Below are positions 9,532 through 20,900 of a stretch of 64,000 bases of DNA, in pieces; position 1 is the first letter of the stretch, and each line of letters begins with the position of its first letter. The DNA is from Hypomyces perniciosus (taxonomy: Eukaryota > Ascomycota > Sordariomycetes > Hypocreales > Hypocreaceae), in assembly GCA_008477525.1 (NCBI GenBank), contig SPDT01000006.1:2073501-2137500 (forward strand). Reading direction: 5' to 3'. The position numbers were made by a program, and so were the translations under genes. The notes under the pieces were generated by a model. It saw only the letters and a list, made by a program, of their open reading frames with translations, was not told the origin of the DNA and searched no databases.

Positions 9532-11655
9532 CTACATGGAGACAATACGCCCCCCTGTTGCTGCTGGTGCGCTGGTTCGCTTGTTGGGTCGGAGGCTGAT
9601 GACCGTTTCCAGTTCTCGCAACATGCCTCTCGTCGTCTCCATATTCTGTCGTGCCAGGGCTTTCTGCTCCCTCTCCTCCCTTACTTTCACGATCCTCTCC
9701 TCTCTTGTTAACAAGCTTCGTGGTCTTGGCTGTGCTACCGCCTCAAACACCTCCTGAGCATCCTCCCTAGGCTCATTCACATCCGAGGCGGGCGGTGACT
9801 CGCCTGTGAGTGCTTTGAAGGCGTCGGCTGTGCCTCCCTCGCCCACGGTTGTGAGTCCGCTCAAGGAGCTCGTGGGTGATAGTAGTGTGCTCATGGAAGA
9901 GAGCCTCTTCTCGTTCCTATCGATGCCGAGAGCCAGGGCAGCCTTGCCCTCTTCCCATGCTGTCATGAGCTCTTTGAGGTCCACTCCGATTGAGTCATAC
10001 TGTGCCATGAGATTAGGACCCAGCTCTGAGATGTCGTTGGAGTCATCTAGTGCCCTGTCCGACTCCTCTCTCAAAAGGTGAAGTTTAGCTTGCAAGCCCC
10101 GAATGCCTGTTGATAGGGAGTTGAGTTTTCGAAGCTGCGAACGCCAGCGCTCTTTGCCTGGAGTGAGAGGAGACTTGGGAGTCGCCGGGACCGGGAAAGC
10201 TGCTCATGATCAGAGACGAGTTATCGCGAAGGAGGGATGTATTACTTACATTCCTCTTCACTCAGAATGGCCTGTAGCTTCTCAAAAGCAGACTTGGTCG
10301 AAGCTATCACAGTGTGTAATGCCTCTACCGCTGCCGTCCACCGCAGCAAATCGCTCCCCTCTTCTTCATTTGCATCCAGCGCCAACAGAGCGCAAAGGAG
10401 CATCTTTCGCGTCGTATGGAACCGCGCGGCAAGCACCTTCAGTGTCCTGAGGGATTCCGGGTCTTCAAACTCGGTTTCGTTGAAGCCCTGGCGTGCGTCG
10501 GAGATATCAAAGTCACTGACATCGTACATGTCGTAATATTTCTCAAGCTCCGTCTGCTCGGAGAAGCCCCTGACAACATCCGACACTTGGTTGTAGGTCT
10601 GAAGGACATCGGCGAAGGAATTCTTGAGGGCCTTTCGCAAACGAATGCATTTTCGGCTCTGGGTGCGATCTTCGAGTCTGCTGATCGGAGGAAGTGGTGC
10701 GCTGCTACGGGGGGTGTTAGTTCTTCAGACTGCTGTAGCTAAGTAAGGGGACGCGAACTGACATTCGATACCCGCGGGAGACCAGCTCCACCTCTTGAAC
10801 CAAGGCCAATGTGGCTTCAGTTGCGCTATCGAAATCTTGGGAATTCGATATAAGAGTTGTGATTTCGGACAATGACTGCTCTCTCCGGTAGCGAAGCCAC
10901 TGTCGTCTCATGTAAATCTGTCCCAGCAGCGCTGATGCCGCAATCAGGACCAATAAGAATATTAGACGCTTCTTTGTGACATGTGACGGCGCACTGCCTA
11001 GGACCCAGCTCAGAATGACTGCAATGGCTAGCGCCCCAAGGATGGAGGCAATGATGCCCTCGGCCGACAGGAGAGCGTGATCATTGTTATCGGCTGACGG
11101 GACAGGCGCTTTGAAGGCAGGCTGTCGATGTCCTAGTATTGAATGGCCGCTGAGAAGCTGCGAGGCAATAATGGTATATCTGAATTGTTCGAGGAACCTG
11201 ATAGTGTCGGCGCGATCGATACTGGCTGTGACGGCGGCCTGCGCAACCTATGTTAGCTCCAGATCTATACACCGCTACAGCACAACCGGACGGGACAAGT
11301 ATACAGAACAACTTCTCCTCCAAGACTGCAGCGGCAACGAGCGTACGGCCGCTGGTCGCACTGTTTCTGGTTGGCCATTGTTATTATTGCGGAATCGTGC
11401 CTTTACCAAAGGACGACCTGTCGGCGCGAACGGTGACGGACTGCCAGGGCGCGAAGCGTCAGATGGAATTGAGGAGCGCCGGTCTGATGTGTCGTTCATG
11501 GGAGCCCATTCTGCCTCCGACTCGTTTCCCCCGTCTTTCGGAGCGGTTCTGTCAGCATGCGACAATTGGAAGGGCGACACCTCACATGCACACACACCTC
11601 TGAGGTAGTCGGCTAAAGGCGTTTCTTCATACACCACGGGCTCCATCAGCGACAT
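9532..11655 (-). CDS. Inp2/vezatin-like protein with the peroxisomal myosin-binding motif
   Basis: Four exons (11305-11655, 10763-11247, 10250-10704, 9532-10199) give 652 residues; introns are 50-58 nt. The start MSLMEPVVYEETPLADYL is followed by a disordered stretch (residues 20-110), then ASIDRADTIRFLEQFRYTIIASQLLSGH. Two membrane segments follow, near residues 175-195 (GIIASILGALAIAVILSWVL) and 205-225 (LIFLLVLIAASALLGQIY). Beyond them is a long helical, mostly coiled-coil region with VSRGYRISAPLPPISRLED. This order matches the fungal family defined by the myosin-binding motif of peroxisomes, whose yeast member Inp2 links peroxisomes to a class V myosin for inheritance. The second Met at 11646 could be the real start. 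The donor of intron 2 is GTCAGT. Exon 1 may hide a small extra intron around 11590. Confidence 0.75.
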
Positions 11656-12378
11656 TCGAGGTTGTACAGCAACACCGAAGGGACACGCAAGACCATGGAG
11701 CCCGCAGTGGGCTGGACCAGGGAATCGTAGTTGATAGTAATATGAGAAGCAATACAGGGGGTTTGTTTGTTTGTCTTGTCTGTTCGCGATGCTACTTGTC
11801 TGAGGGATCGATCATATGGATCACATTCAGGAGAGACTGGCAGCAAGGGCGGTTTGGTCGCTGGCGCGGGTTCGGCGGAGTTCGTGCTAGTGATGATTGC
11901 AAAGAACAGCGACACCCCGTCCAAACATTGCGGACCAACATGTGTTGCTCGGCTCGGGATCATGTGCAAGGGAGTGACGGGCCACTATGCATGAATTCAT
12001 TTACCAGGGCCGAGATTGGAGATTGAGGCGTAAATGAGGCGGTGCTGGCCTTTCGTCAGCGGCACTGCCATGTGTAAGAACGGAAATACAATTCTTCCGT
12101 CGACGACGCACGGACCAACTTCTCGTGTGTGAAGCTTGGATAGTGGGATGCAAACCCCAGAGAAGAGATGCCTCCAACACGTTGAATTTGATCGCCCTCG
12201 ACTCACGTTCCAATTCGCTCTCCCCTTCGACAACGACGGCAATGAGGCACTCATAGGAAACCACGACAGACTGATACCTCATTATCCGCCAATGACTGTG
12301 CGGTCGTCGGCGCAATGCCGGCGAACAGTCCCTCGAAAGGCTGTTGCTCCCCATGCAGGCATCTGGGTAACAGACTCG
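11656..12378. promoter_or_regulatory. divergent promoter region
   Basis: This region separates the Inp2-like gene (minus) from the next plus-strand gene. An open frame in phase with the plus gene runs back to 12136 but has no presequence character, so I treat it as 5' UTR. No repeat family was recognised. Confidence 0.5.
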
Positions 12379-14373
12379 ATGCTTCGTCAAGCCATTGAGC
12401 GCTACCATCGTCGATCGTTCGCGCCATGCCGAAGCATCAGCTCCCATTCTGGCCCGCTCGAGAGCCGCCGCAGACTCGGCAAGCGCCATATGACAGGCAT
12501 CATGCCTTCTTCGTCGACCTTCCCCCCCATCTGGCAGTTTGAAATGGCCTCGATCCCCGGTGTTTGGAAGTGGGAACCGCCGACTACGCCGGATCAACGC
12601 AGGGAGAGGAAGCAGGGTCTGAGTGTTCCCGGTCTCTTCGACCACTTTATTGGATGGCTGGAAAAATCGGACACAGACAAGCCGTTTATTCGACCACCTC
12701 TGGACGATGTCGCAACGGTTCAGGCGTCTGCTGCAGAGGCTATGGCCTTCAATGAGGCAAAAGAGGAAATAACGCTGTCGGAAATTACAGAGCAAGAGGT
12801 CTCTGAGCCAACGGAACTGCCCAAAGAAATTGTGAAACTTCGGACGAGTATCAGTCTTTTGGACAAGATTGATGACGACACATTACACCACCTATGCAAA
12901 ACGTGCCGTCGTTCATTGCGTCGAAGGGTTGAGCGTGGCCATCTTTCAGTCGAGGGACTGCTTCTCGCCCTGGAACCATTCGACCAAGAAACGAAGAGCC
13001 GAATTCCAGACCCAAAAACTGCCAATAGATTCGCCGCCATGATCCGCCGCTCGATTCTATCCTCCATGGAAGCAGTCCAGAGCACAAGCCCCAGTGCATC
13101 TCTTCAGCAGCTATGGATCGCCTTCACAGCCAAAGTCTGTGCTGCGAACGGAAGCAACCACGATATTCAAATGTTCTGGCGGTTAATATGTACAATGCCA
13201 GACGCGGTCCGGGCTGAAATCGCTTCAGACCAACTATTTGCCATTACTCGCTCGTTCGCCATTGCTCAATCAACCCGCCACAACCTTTTCGCCCACTGGT
13301 CTGCTCGCGCGGCTAGATTTGGCGACGCCCTCTCAAGGCTCAGTCCGGCGCAGCGGGTCAATTTGGAAAGCGATATGAAGGCATTCTTATCACAGGGGGG
13401 CCTCCCCTCAAAAATGACCCGAAGGATGCGATTATCCTGGTTAATGGTCAAGGCATATGATGCCAGTACTACCACCCAACCGTTCATCCATCTGTATCAA
13501 GATGTAATTAGCCGTCACAATGTGCGGCCAAACAGTGTCCAGCTATGGCAAGTCATGGTTGGTCGACTCAAGTCAATTGGGGCTTTAGAAAGAGACCAGC
13601 ACTCAAAGCTGATAGAATTTGAATACCCTTCTCTCCCTCAGCGTTGGACCTCATTAGTCTTCGCTGCTCTAAGCTCAAAAAGCCCGGATGCTGGCTTGAG
13701 CGAGCTCTGCATCTGCTTGAAGGGAATGGGTGAGATGGAGACATTGACACAATCGCTCACTACTACTGCAACTCCGATTCATCGATTACAAATCGATGCA
13801 GTGCGCGCCGTGGCTATAGCCAGTGGCGATCATCGGCTTGCCTTTCAACTCTACGAAAGTCTAGATACTGGGCCCAAGACTGCAGGCATGTTGAAGAAAC
13901 AGTGGGACTGGACAGCATGGATCACATACGTGGAGAGGATCATCAAAGACCCAGAGCTAGAGCCACAACGCATCTGGCAGATTCTCAATCTTGCTCAAAA
14001 GGACACATCCACCAGCGATGACCCAGTCAAAGCTGCTAAAGAAATCAAAGCGAAGATGGATCTACTCGATCAGATGGGCCAATGGTATATGGAAACATCG
14101 CACCTCAACGATCGACAAGTCTTTCGATATCTCGAGTGGTGCGTGACAGCCCAACGCTCGCTGACCCAAGGCGTGTCGTCACAGACTCTCGCCAACCTGA
14201 CCAACGTGGTCACACGGGACTTGGACAAGGGTGAAATGGGCCGAACAACGCGGCTGGGATGGCTGGTCGAAATGATAGCTAAGACGCATGATACCCAACA
14301 AGCAGAACAGGCGTTGTCAGCGCTGAGAGGGTGGAGGTGGATGATAGACCGAGTTCGCAGGAACTCTTCATGA
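12379..14373 (+). CDS. Predicted mitochondrial helical-repeat protein of unknown function
   Basis: A single exon gives 664 residues from the ATG at 12379. I chose this start because MLRQAIERYHRRSFAPCRSISSHSG looks like a mitochondrial presequence: Arg-rich, no acidic residue except one Glu, and a likely cleavage after RSIS. The open frame begins earlier at 12136, and starting there would bury the presequence. The rest is alpha-helical with repeating Trp/Leu/Ala patterns such as WIAFTAKVCAANG, LWQVMVGRLKSIGAL and DWTAWITYVERIIKDP, like pentatricopeptide or other helical-repeat proteins of mitochondrial RNA metabolism. I do not recognise a named family, so the role is inference. It is convergent with the LAH-like gene, about 575 bp apart. 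Confidence 0.7.
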   Translation: MLRQAIERYHRRSFAPCRSISSHSGPLESRRRLGKRHMTGIMPSSSTFPPIWQFEMASIPGVWKWEPPTTPDQRRERKQGLSVPGLFDHFIGWLEKSDTDKPFIRPPLDDVATVQASAAEAMAFNEAKEEITLSEITEQEVSEPTELPKEIVKLRTSISLLDKIDDDTLHHLCKTCRRSLRRRVERGHLSVEGLLLALEPFDQETKSRIPDPKTANRFAAMIRRSILSSMEAVQSTSPSASLQQLWIAFTAKVCAANGSNHDIQMFWRLICTMPDAVRAEIASDQLFAITRSFAIAQSTRHNLFAHWSARAARFGDALSRLSPAQRVNLESDMKAFLSQGGLPSKMTRRMRLSWLMVKAYDASTTTQPFIHLYQDVISRHNVRPNSVQLWQVMVGRLKSIGALERDQHSKLIEFEYPSLPQRWTSLVFAALSSKSPDAGLSELCICLKGMGEMETLTQSLTTTATPIHRLQIDAVRAVAIASGDHRLAFQLYESLDTGPKTAGMLKKQWDWTAWITYVERIIKDPELEPQRIWQILNLAQKDTSTSDDPVKAAKEIKAKMDLLDQMGQWYMETSHLNDRQVFRYLEWCVTAQRSLTQGVSSQTLANLTNVVTRDLDKGEMGRTTRLGWLVEMIAKTHDTQQAEQALSALRGWRWMIDRVRRNSS

Positions 14374-14948
14374 CGAGAGAAGAAGGAGAAGAAGCATATA
14401 AATAAATAAAAAACCAAATAAACTTTTTGAAGTAAATGCTATACAAAGTATGGAGTACTAGCATCAACTTTGCACGTTCATTGTGGCCATGCGAGGAGGA
14501 CGAATAATAACCATCATGATTACTTCAGGGGATGAATAAGACTAACATTTGGAGTGGAAATATGATTTGATTCATGCCGCAAATCGTCATCTCAATACTC
14601 AACTATCTAAACGACGAATAAAATAGAAGGTGTAACAATGACTGGAATAGATTACAAACAAGAAAGGTATAATAAAGCGACCGACAGACGAGATTCATCG
14701 CCAGAGGCATGTAAATCACAGGATATCATTAATAAGTAGAAAAACGTCACCAAGATGTTCCCCGCATGGCATCGCCCATTCCAATCATGCTGCCCAAGAC
14801 ATGCTCGAAAAGTCAAGCAAACAACGGACGATATGTACGAAATGAGAAGATCCCCGATAGTGTATCTCCCCAACTTTTGTCGTAATACCAAATAAAAAAA
14901 AAGAGAAAAAGAAATTCGTAACGTGTCCCCTTAGATTCCACCTTGTAT
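14374..14948. other. AT-rich convergent 3' flank
   Basis: AT-rich sequence with several AATAAA-like words on both strands lies between two convergent genes. It fits 3' UTRs and poly(A) signals; nothing else is seen. Confidence 0.6.
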
Positions 14949-17900
14949 CTATTTATTCGCCTCAGGCGAACTGCCGCCGCTCATACGGCCCGGGGCCGCG
15001 AGGCCTGAAACTCTACCCCCGTCACTAGATGGCGTGGGTTGGCGCGTGAGTTTACTCCGGGCAATAAGCACTTGAGCGGGACACACAACAATCTCCTCAT
15101 CATTCATACCATCGTCATCTCCCTTCTTGACGACTAGAGGGAAGAGGACGGTGCGGACAATGGCACCCTGTGCCTCGAGTTCTTCGTTGGTCATGTGTAG
15201 GCTTCCGCTTCGTTCATTCATCATGGAAGCGTTAAACTGAACAGTTTGTACGAGCTCACCATCAGCATCGTACTCGGGTTGCAAAGGCGGCAGCATCATA
15301 TACTCGGCCTTTTGCATTCGCATCTCAATCGACAGCTGGACAGCTTCGTGCATGACGCGACGCAGCTGCGATTGAATCTGTGCCTCTAGATTAGAGGGCG
15401 GGGGGAGGACTTTGCAAAGCGTCTGGTAGATTGCCTGGACGACGGCTTCTGTGTCCAGCTCACGCTGCCTCCTGAAGGAATCCCGCTTAGAGAGCAGGGT
15501 CAGGGTCACGGCGCGCCATTGACGCACAGCGTGTGGTGGGCCAACATCAGTCAGCACCCTTTCCAGCGACTTGAGTTTTTGTCGCTGTTCTCGGTCCATA
15601 CCGAACAGGTAGCGAGTAAAGACAAACTCCCAGATCATGTTCATGGTCACGGACATGAAAACGTCGCGTCGTCGGACTCTGTCGTTGAGATATCTGTCGA
15701 CATCGGAGCCATCGAGAATGGCATTGTCAAGGCGGTCGATTATCTTTTCATCGTTGATCTCGCTTGTCAGGCGACAGGCACGCATGTCAGAGAACTTGGA
15801 AAAGCGCAAGACCCATTGCTGGACGTGCGAGCATAGTTGTTGGCAGCGATGATCAAAGTAGTCCTCATCCTTGATGTTGAGGAACTGGGCATCAGCAGCC
15901 TTGGACTCGAGGATCTGGCGCTGCAACTTGCGGATTTGGTCCTTGGCGTCGTCAAGTTGGGCGCGCAGATCAGCAATCTCGGCGTCCTTTTCTTGGATTG
16001 TCTGCTTAAGAGCAGCTTCTTGGTTGGAATGGGGGTCCTCTCTGGAGTGGACCTGGAGGTCGGCATAACGACTGTTGTCCTTGTGTGCTAGCTCGGCATT
16101 GGCGCCGGCGAGGCCATCATTGACCTCGGCCAGGCGGGCAACTTCGTTCTGGAGGAATTTGAGGTTCTGTTTGAGAGCATCAATCTGGGCGTCTCGCTCG
16201 GAGAGAGCGGTGACGGCGCGGTGGTTCAGATGGTGCTCAGCACTGGTGCGGGCATGGGAGAGCTGGCGGTTCTCAGCTGTGAGCTGCTCGACCTTGGCCT
16301 CGAGCTCGATAACCTGCATGCTCTGGCGGCGACGCATGCTGGCGGGTCTGGTTGGTGAGAGTGGCGAGCCGATGCGGCCCTCACCATAGCCATCCTATAA
16401 TAACGCGGCTTGTTAGATAGGTGGTGCAGAAGAGACGGAGATGCCGGAACGAGCTGGATGGAGGACGAAACGGGGAAATAAATAAATGGATAAATAAATA
16501 ACTAAATAAATTAAAACAAACAAACAAACAAACAGACAGACGATCAATCGAGCAATCAATCAATCAATCAATCAGTCAAGACCAAAGACCAGATGCGAGC
16601 GCACACGCAACAAGCAGACAGGACAGGAGGCCGACAGCACTCAGAAATGCATTTGCACAAAAAAAGAGGTGCAAAGGGAGTGCGCGGCGGACGTGCGCGG
16701 AGAGGGAGAGAGCTAGTATGTAGGTTGGGGGGGAAAAAATGAAGTGGCTGGGCGGTGAAGCTCCTCCTGATGATGCGGGTGCAGGTGTGTGTACTGTGGC
16801 TGCTACCAGGGCTGACCGACCCATGCAGGGCAGAAAAAAATAAGACAGACAGCAGCCATCACGCCGCCCGCATGGTCCATAGTGTGGTCTGATGTAATGA
16901 TGATGATGACGATGACTTTTCATGAGGATTTGCTTCCACTCACGTATACATCGGGCATGTCCTTGGACCGGACACGGCCCTCGTTGGCTATCGGCGTTGT
17001 CGAGACGATGGGATTGCTGTTACTATTGCTGCTATTGTTGTTGTTGTCGCTGCTGCTGGCGCCGTTGTTCTGCTGGCGCAGAGCCCGAAGGTCGCCGCTA
17101 ACACGCCTACCATCGGTGCGCCTCAGCGGAGGGGTAGGGGGCGTTGAGCCCGGCCTAGCGGTGCCTGGACTTTCAGGCTGGGACGGCCTCACTGGCTTCA
17201 GTGGCTCAGGCGGGGAGCGCTTGCGTGAGAGACTACTATTGGACGCGGACCGTTGCGCCACACCGGCATCGGGCCGTGACGAAGGATCCACTGCCTCGGC
17301 CCGGCCTAGAGTGGCTGGGCTTTGTCGCCCAGATATGGCTTGCGCATGGCCGTCTGACAAACCTCGTGACGGCTCTTGTGGCTCTGGCTCTGACTGTGAC
17401 TCTGACTTGATCGCTGACCTAAGCGCTGCTTGCCGCTGCTGCTGTCGTCTGCTTCGGTTAGACGACGTCCCTGGTGGCGGTGATGGTGTGGTTCTCCTGC
17501 TGAGCGGAGGGGTAGGGGACCGCAGTGATGAGGGCGTCGATGCTCTCCTCAGTGTCGGGGGAGTAGAGGCGCGTGCTGCTAGTGACACTGTTGGTGCCGT
17601 TGCACTGCTCGTAAGTCTTGATGGCCCTGGCCCCGTGAGTGATCCGTAGCTCTTCTTGGGACTAGTTCTCCCCGTTGGAGTCTCAGGCCTTGTTCCTGTT
17701 CCTGTCAACACCCTCTCCCTCGTCCCCGGTATCGTCTTCTTCTCGGGATCCGGGGTCACCTCTCGTGACGCCGGCCACAACCTTGGCGGGCTGAATGGCG
17801 TACTCAATGGCGACCGACGGGGTCTCCACTCTTGTCGTGATTCTGGCCGTGGCTCTGGCGTCTTAAGCTGTGCCATGGTGGCCTCAACCCAGTCTCCCGT

Positions 17901-20900
17901 ATGGACACCACTGTCTCGATGCTGGTCTTGCTCCGGAAACATGTTAATTTGTCTTTGCAGTGGGTTAGGAGAGTCCCCCCCGAAGCCGCTATCCCGATTG
18001 GCCTCCTGAAACGTTGCCTCTGCCTCCGCCTCCGGAACCTCTTGCACTGCAGGCAGGCTCCCAGATGGTGTCCGCCTGAAGTTGGCGAACTCGGATTCAT
18101 AATCCATCGGCGACAGCAATGGCACTTCTGTCGCCTCCTGTAGAAGCCCGCCGATCGGCTCTTCAACCCCGGAATCTCGGCGAAGCAACCCAGTTTCTAA
18201 CGGGCCTGAAAGTTCTGTTGATGCAGGCCGTATCAGTGCCATATCCCCGCGTCCCAGAATGGGACTTTCCATAACATCTTCATCTAATCGTCCTGCATGC
18301 CCAGCTGGCTCTTTCTGACCTCTCTCGACTTCCATAACTGTCTCACTTGCTGGTGTGGTGTCCATATCCCTGCTCCCCTCAACGTTCTCATAACTTTTTT
18401 TATCTAAAAAATCAATATTGATACTAGATTGTGTTTGTAAAGACCGCAAACTCTTCTCGTCACCGCTTTGCCGAAGAGCTTGCCTACCTAAAAAAGAATC
18501 CTCTTTAGGTTGTTCTTTTTCAGTTGTGTTGGGCGGCGGTTTGTCTTTTGTCTTCTTTCCTCCGCCAAACCTTCCAAGAAGGGAAAACCCACCGAGAGCG
18601 GCTCCAAAGAAATTTCTTTCGCCGGGTTTCTCAACTTGGGATCCGGATTCCAAGTTTTGTTCCGATGCAGTTGCGTCGCTATCGCTCTTCATGCCGGAAT
18701 CAGGAGCTACCAATTCAGGTGGTGCTGCTTGGTTGGACTTGCGCTTGTTGTCGTTCGATTTAGCCCAGCCAGTGGTGAAAGCACCCCAAGGGTCATCCTC
18801 GTCAGCGCTTACAGGCGCTGCTGTATTGCTTTCGTTCAATGACTCGGGCACTGTGGGCTCCGGTTGGCTTGCTGAAGCATCCTGAATTGGTAAAATGTCT
18901 GCCAGAGGGGTCTCATCAGCAGTGGTGGTAGTGTTTTCCGGAGCTGGGCCATTATCATGGAGTGGAACAATGGGCTCTGCTGCCTTGGTTTCTTCGGTTG
19001 TTTCGGCCATCTTCTCCTCTGGAACAACATCTGAACCAGGTTCATCCCTGGCAACAGACTCGACATTTTCTCGCTCTGAAAGCAGTGATTCTGACTCATC
19101 TAACTCTGATGCAGCTTGGATTTTGGCTTCCTTGCTCTTCTTTTGATTATCAGACAGAGCAAGTTCGCCTACATCTTCAGCTGGGTTGCTGACTTCCAGC
19201 TCTTCTGTTGCAGCTGTCGGCTCAGGCTCAGGGATATCACCGATTTGTTCATCAGCCATGAGTTGTTCTGGCTGACGGCTAAGCTCCTCGGAAACGGAAG
19301 GCTTGCTGTCATCGACCTCCGACGGGATCGTGCTACCACTTTCTGCCTTTGCCTTTTTGCCCTTTTTGTTCTTCTTCTTGGCTCGTGGTGCTAGAGAATC
19401 ATCGTCTTTAACTGAGTTAGAAGGCACGGTAGGTTCACTGGGCGCGATCTGCATGGGTTCGGGATGCTGCGGCTCTTCGGACTCGATGGGCTTGGACTCG
19501 TCAAGAGGAGCAGGATTCGGTTCCTCCACCTCGGATGGTCGAGTGTCTGCACTCTCTGCTTCTTTGATTACTTCTGGTTCGACAATATCAGAAGCTAAGA
19601 CAGGGGCAAGGGATTCATCCATGGGTGCATTAGAAACAGCCTCAGCAGACTCAGCAGACTCAGCCGGCGCTGCGGACTCAGGCTCGTGTGCAGGTGTCAT
19701 TAAGCCGCTGTTGCCTTTCTTTTCCTTTTTGCCATTCTTCTTGACAGGCGGGACCACCTCGTCCTCTTCTGCTGGAGGAGCAGTCTCAGTTAGCGACGCT
19801 GACTCTGTCACAGCATGCTCAGTGGTATCGGACGCGGTGGTTTCCGACTCAAGCGCTGGAGACTCGGTCACAGTCTGTGGTTCGGACACGGGCGCAATAT
19901 TCAAGTCAAGATCCATAGGCTCAGCTACTGCCTCTGCCTTCTCTTGAATAGGTGTGTCTAACACTGGCAGGGAACGATCAGTCATCTCCGGGGCGGCTGG
20001 TTCTGACTCTACAAGAGGAATTCCAAGCTGAACAGGAGGGATATCCTGCGCTGTGTCCTCCATCAACGTGACGTCATGCTGCTCTTCAAGTGTCTCAACA
20101 CCTAGGGCTTCTCGAGGCTCATCCTTCGGAGACGACTGCGAACTTTCTGTAGGCTCTGAATCCGCTAGTGCCGCCGCAACACGTGCAGCAAGTTTCTGTG
20201 CCTTCTTTTTCTCTTTCCTTGTCATCTTTTTCGGGGTCAGCTCATCTACACTCTGCGGCGTCTCTTGGGAAGGAGGTGAATTTTCGACAATCTCTTGAGG
20301 TTGTATGGTAGATTCTTCAGTTGTTGAGTCATACTGGCGTTCCGGTTCAGCCTGGAATGACTCCTCTAACTTCGATTCGGGTTGGGATTCCGGTTCAGCC
20401 GTCGGGACATCATTTGACACTTGTCCCGCGCTGTCTTCTGCCAAACTAGCCTGTAGTTGCTGTTGCTGCTTCTTCTTCTTCTTCTTTTTGTCCTTCTTGG
20501 AAAGCTTCTTCTCAGACACGGCCTCCACTGCCTCCGTCTCCTGGGTCTGTAGTTCAGGGGGGGGAGCATCATCACTACGGATGTTGTCGGTGGCGTTGTT
20601 TAGTTGGTCGTTACTAAGAGCCTCGGTTTCCACAACAGCAGAGTCTATCTGGGGTTCACTAACAGTGCTGTCTTGGCCAAGGGCCTCCTCAGTCACATCC
20701 GCCTTGGGGATCTCCACATCTTCAACCGTCGGCACCATCTTATCAGCTTCTTCAGATGGAATGAAGTCAACAATATCCACAGGCTCAGACGGGGTTGTGA
20801 CCATTGTTTCGCCGGATCCCTCCACAGGCCGTGTAGATTCGTTAGACTCTGCAACTGCGTCGGAAGATGATATAACGGTTTCAGGATGTACATAGGTCTC

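Noticed and set aside
12001..12795. Minus-strand 264-codon open frame overlapping the start of the mitochondrial protein gene
   Set aside because: No domain or signal, and it overlaps antisense the better-supported gene; composition is Arg/Ser-rich as expected of a shadow.
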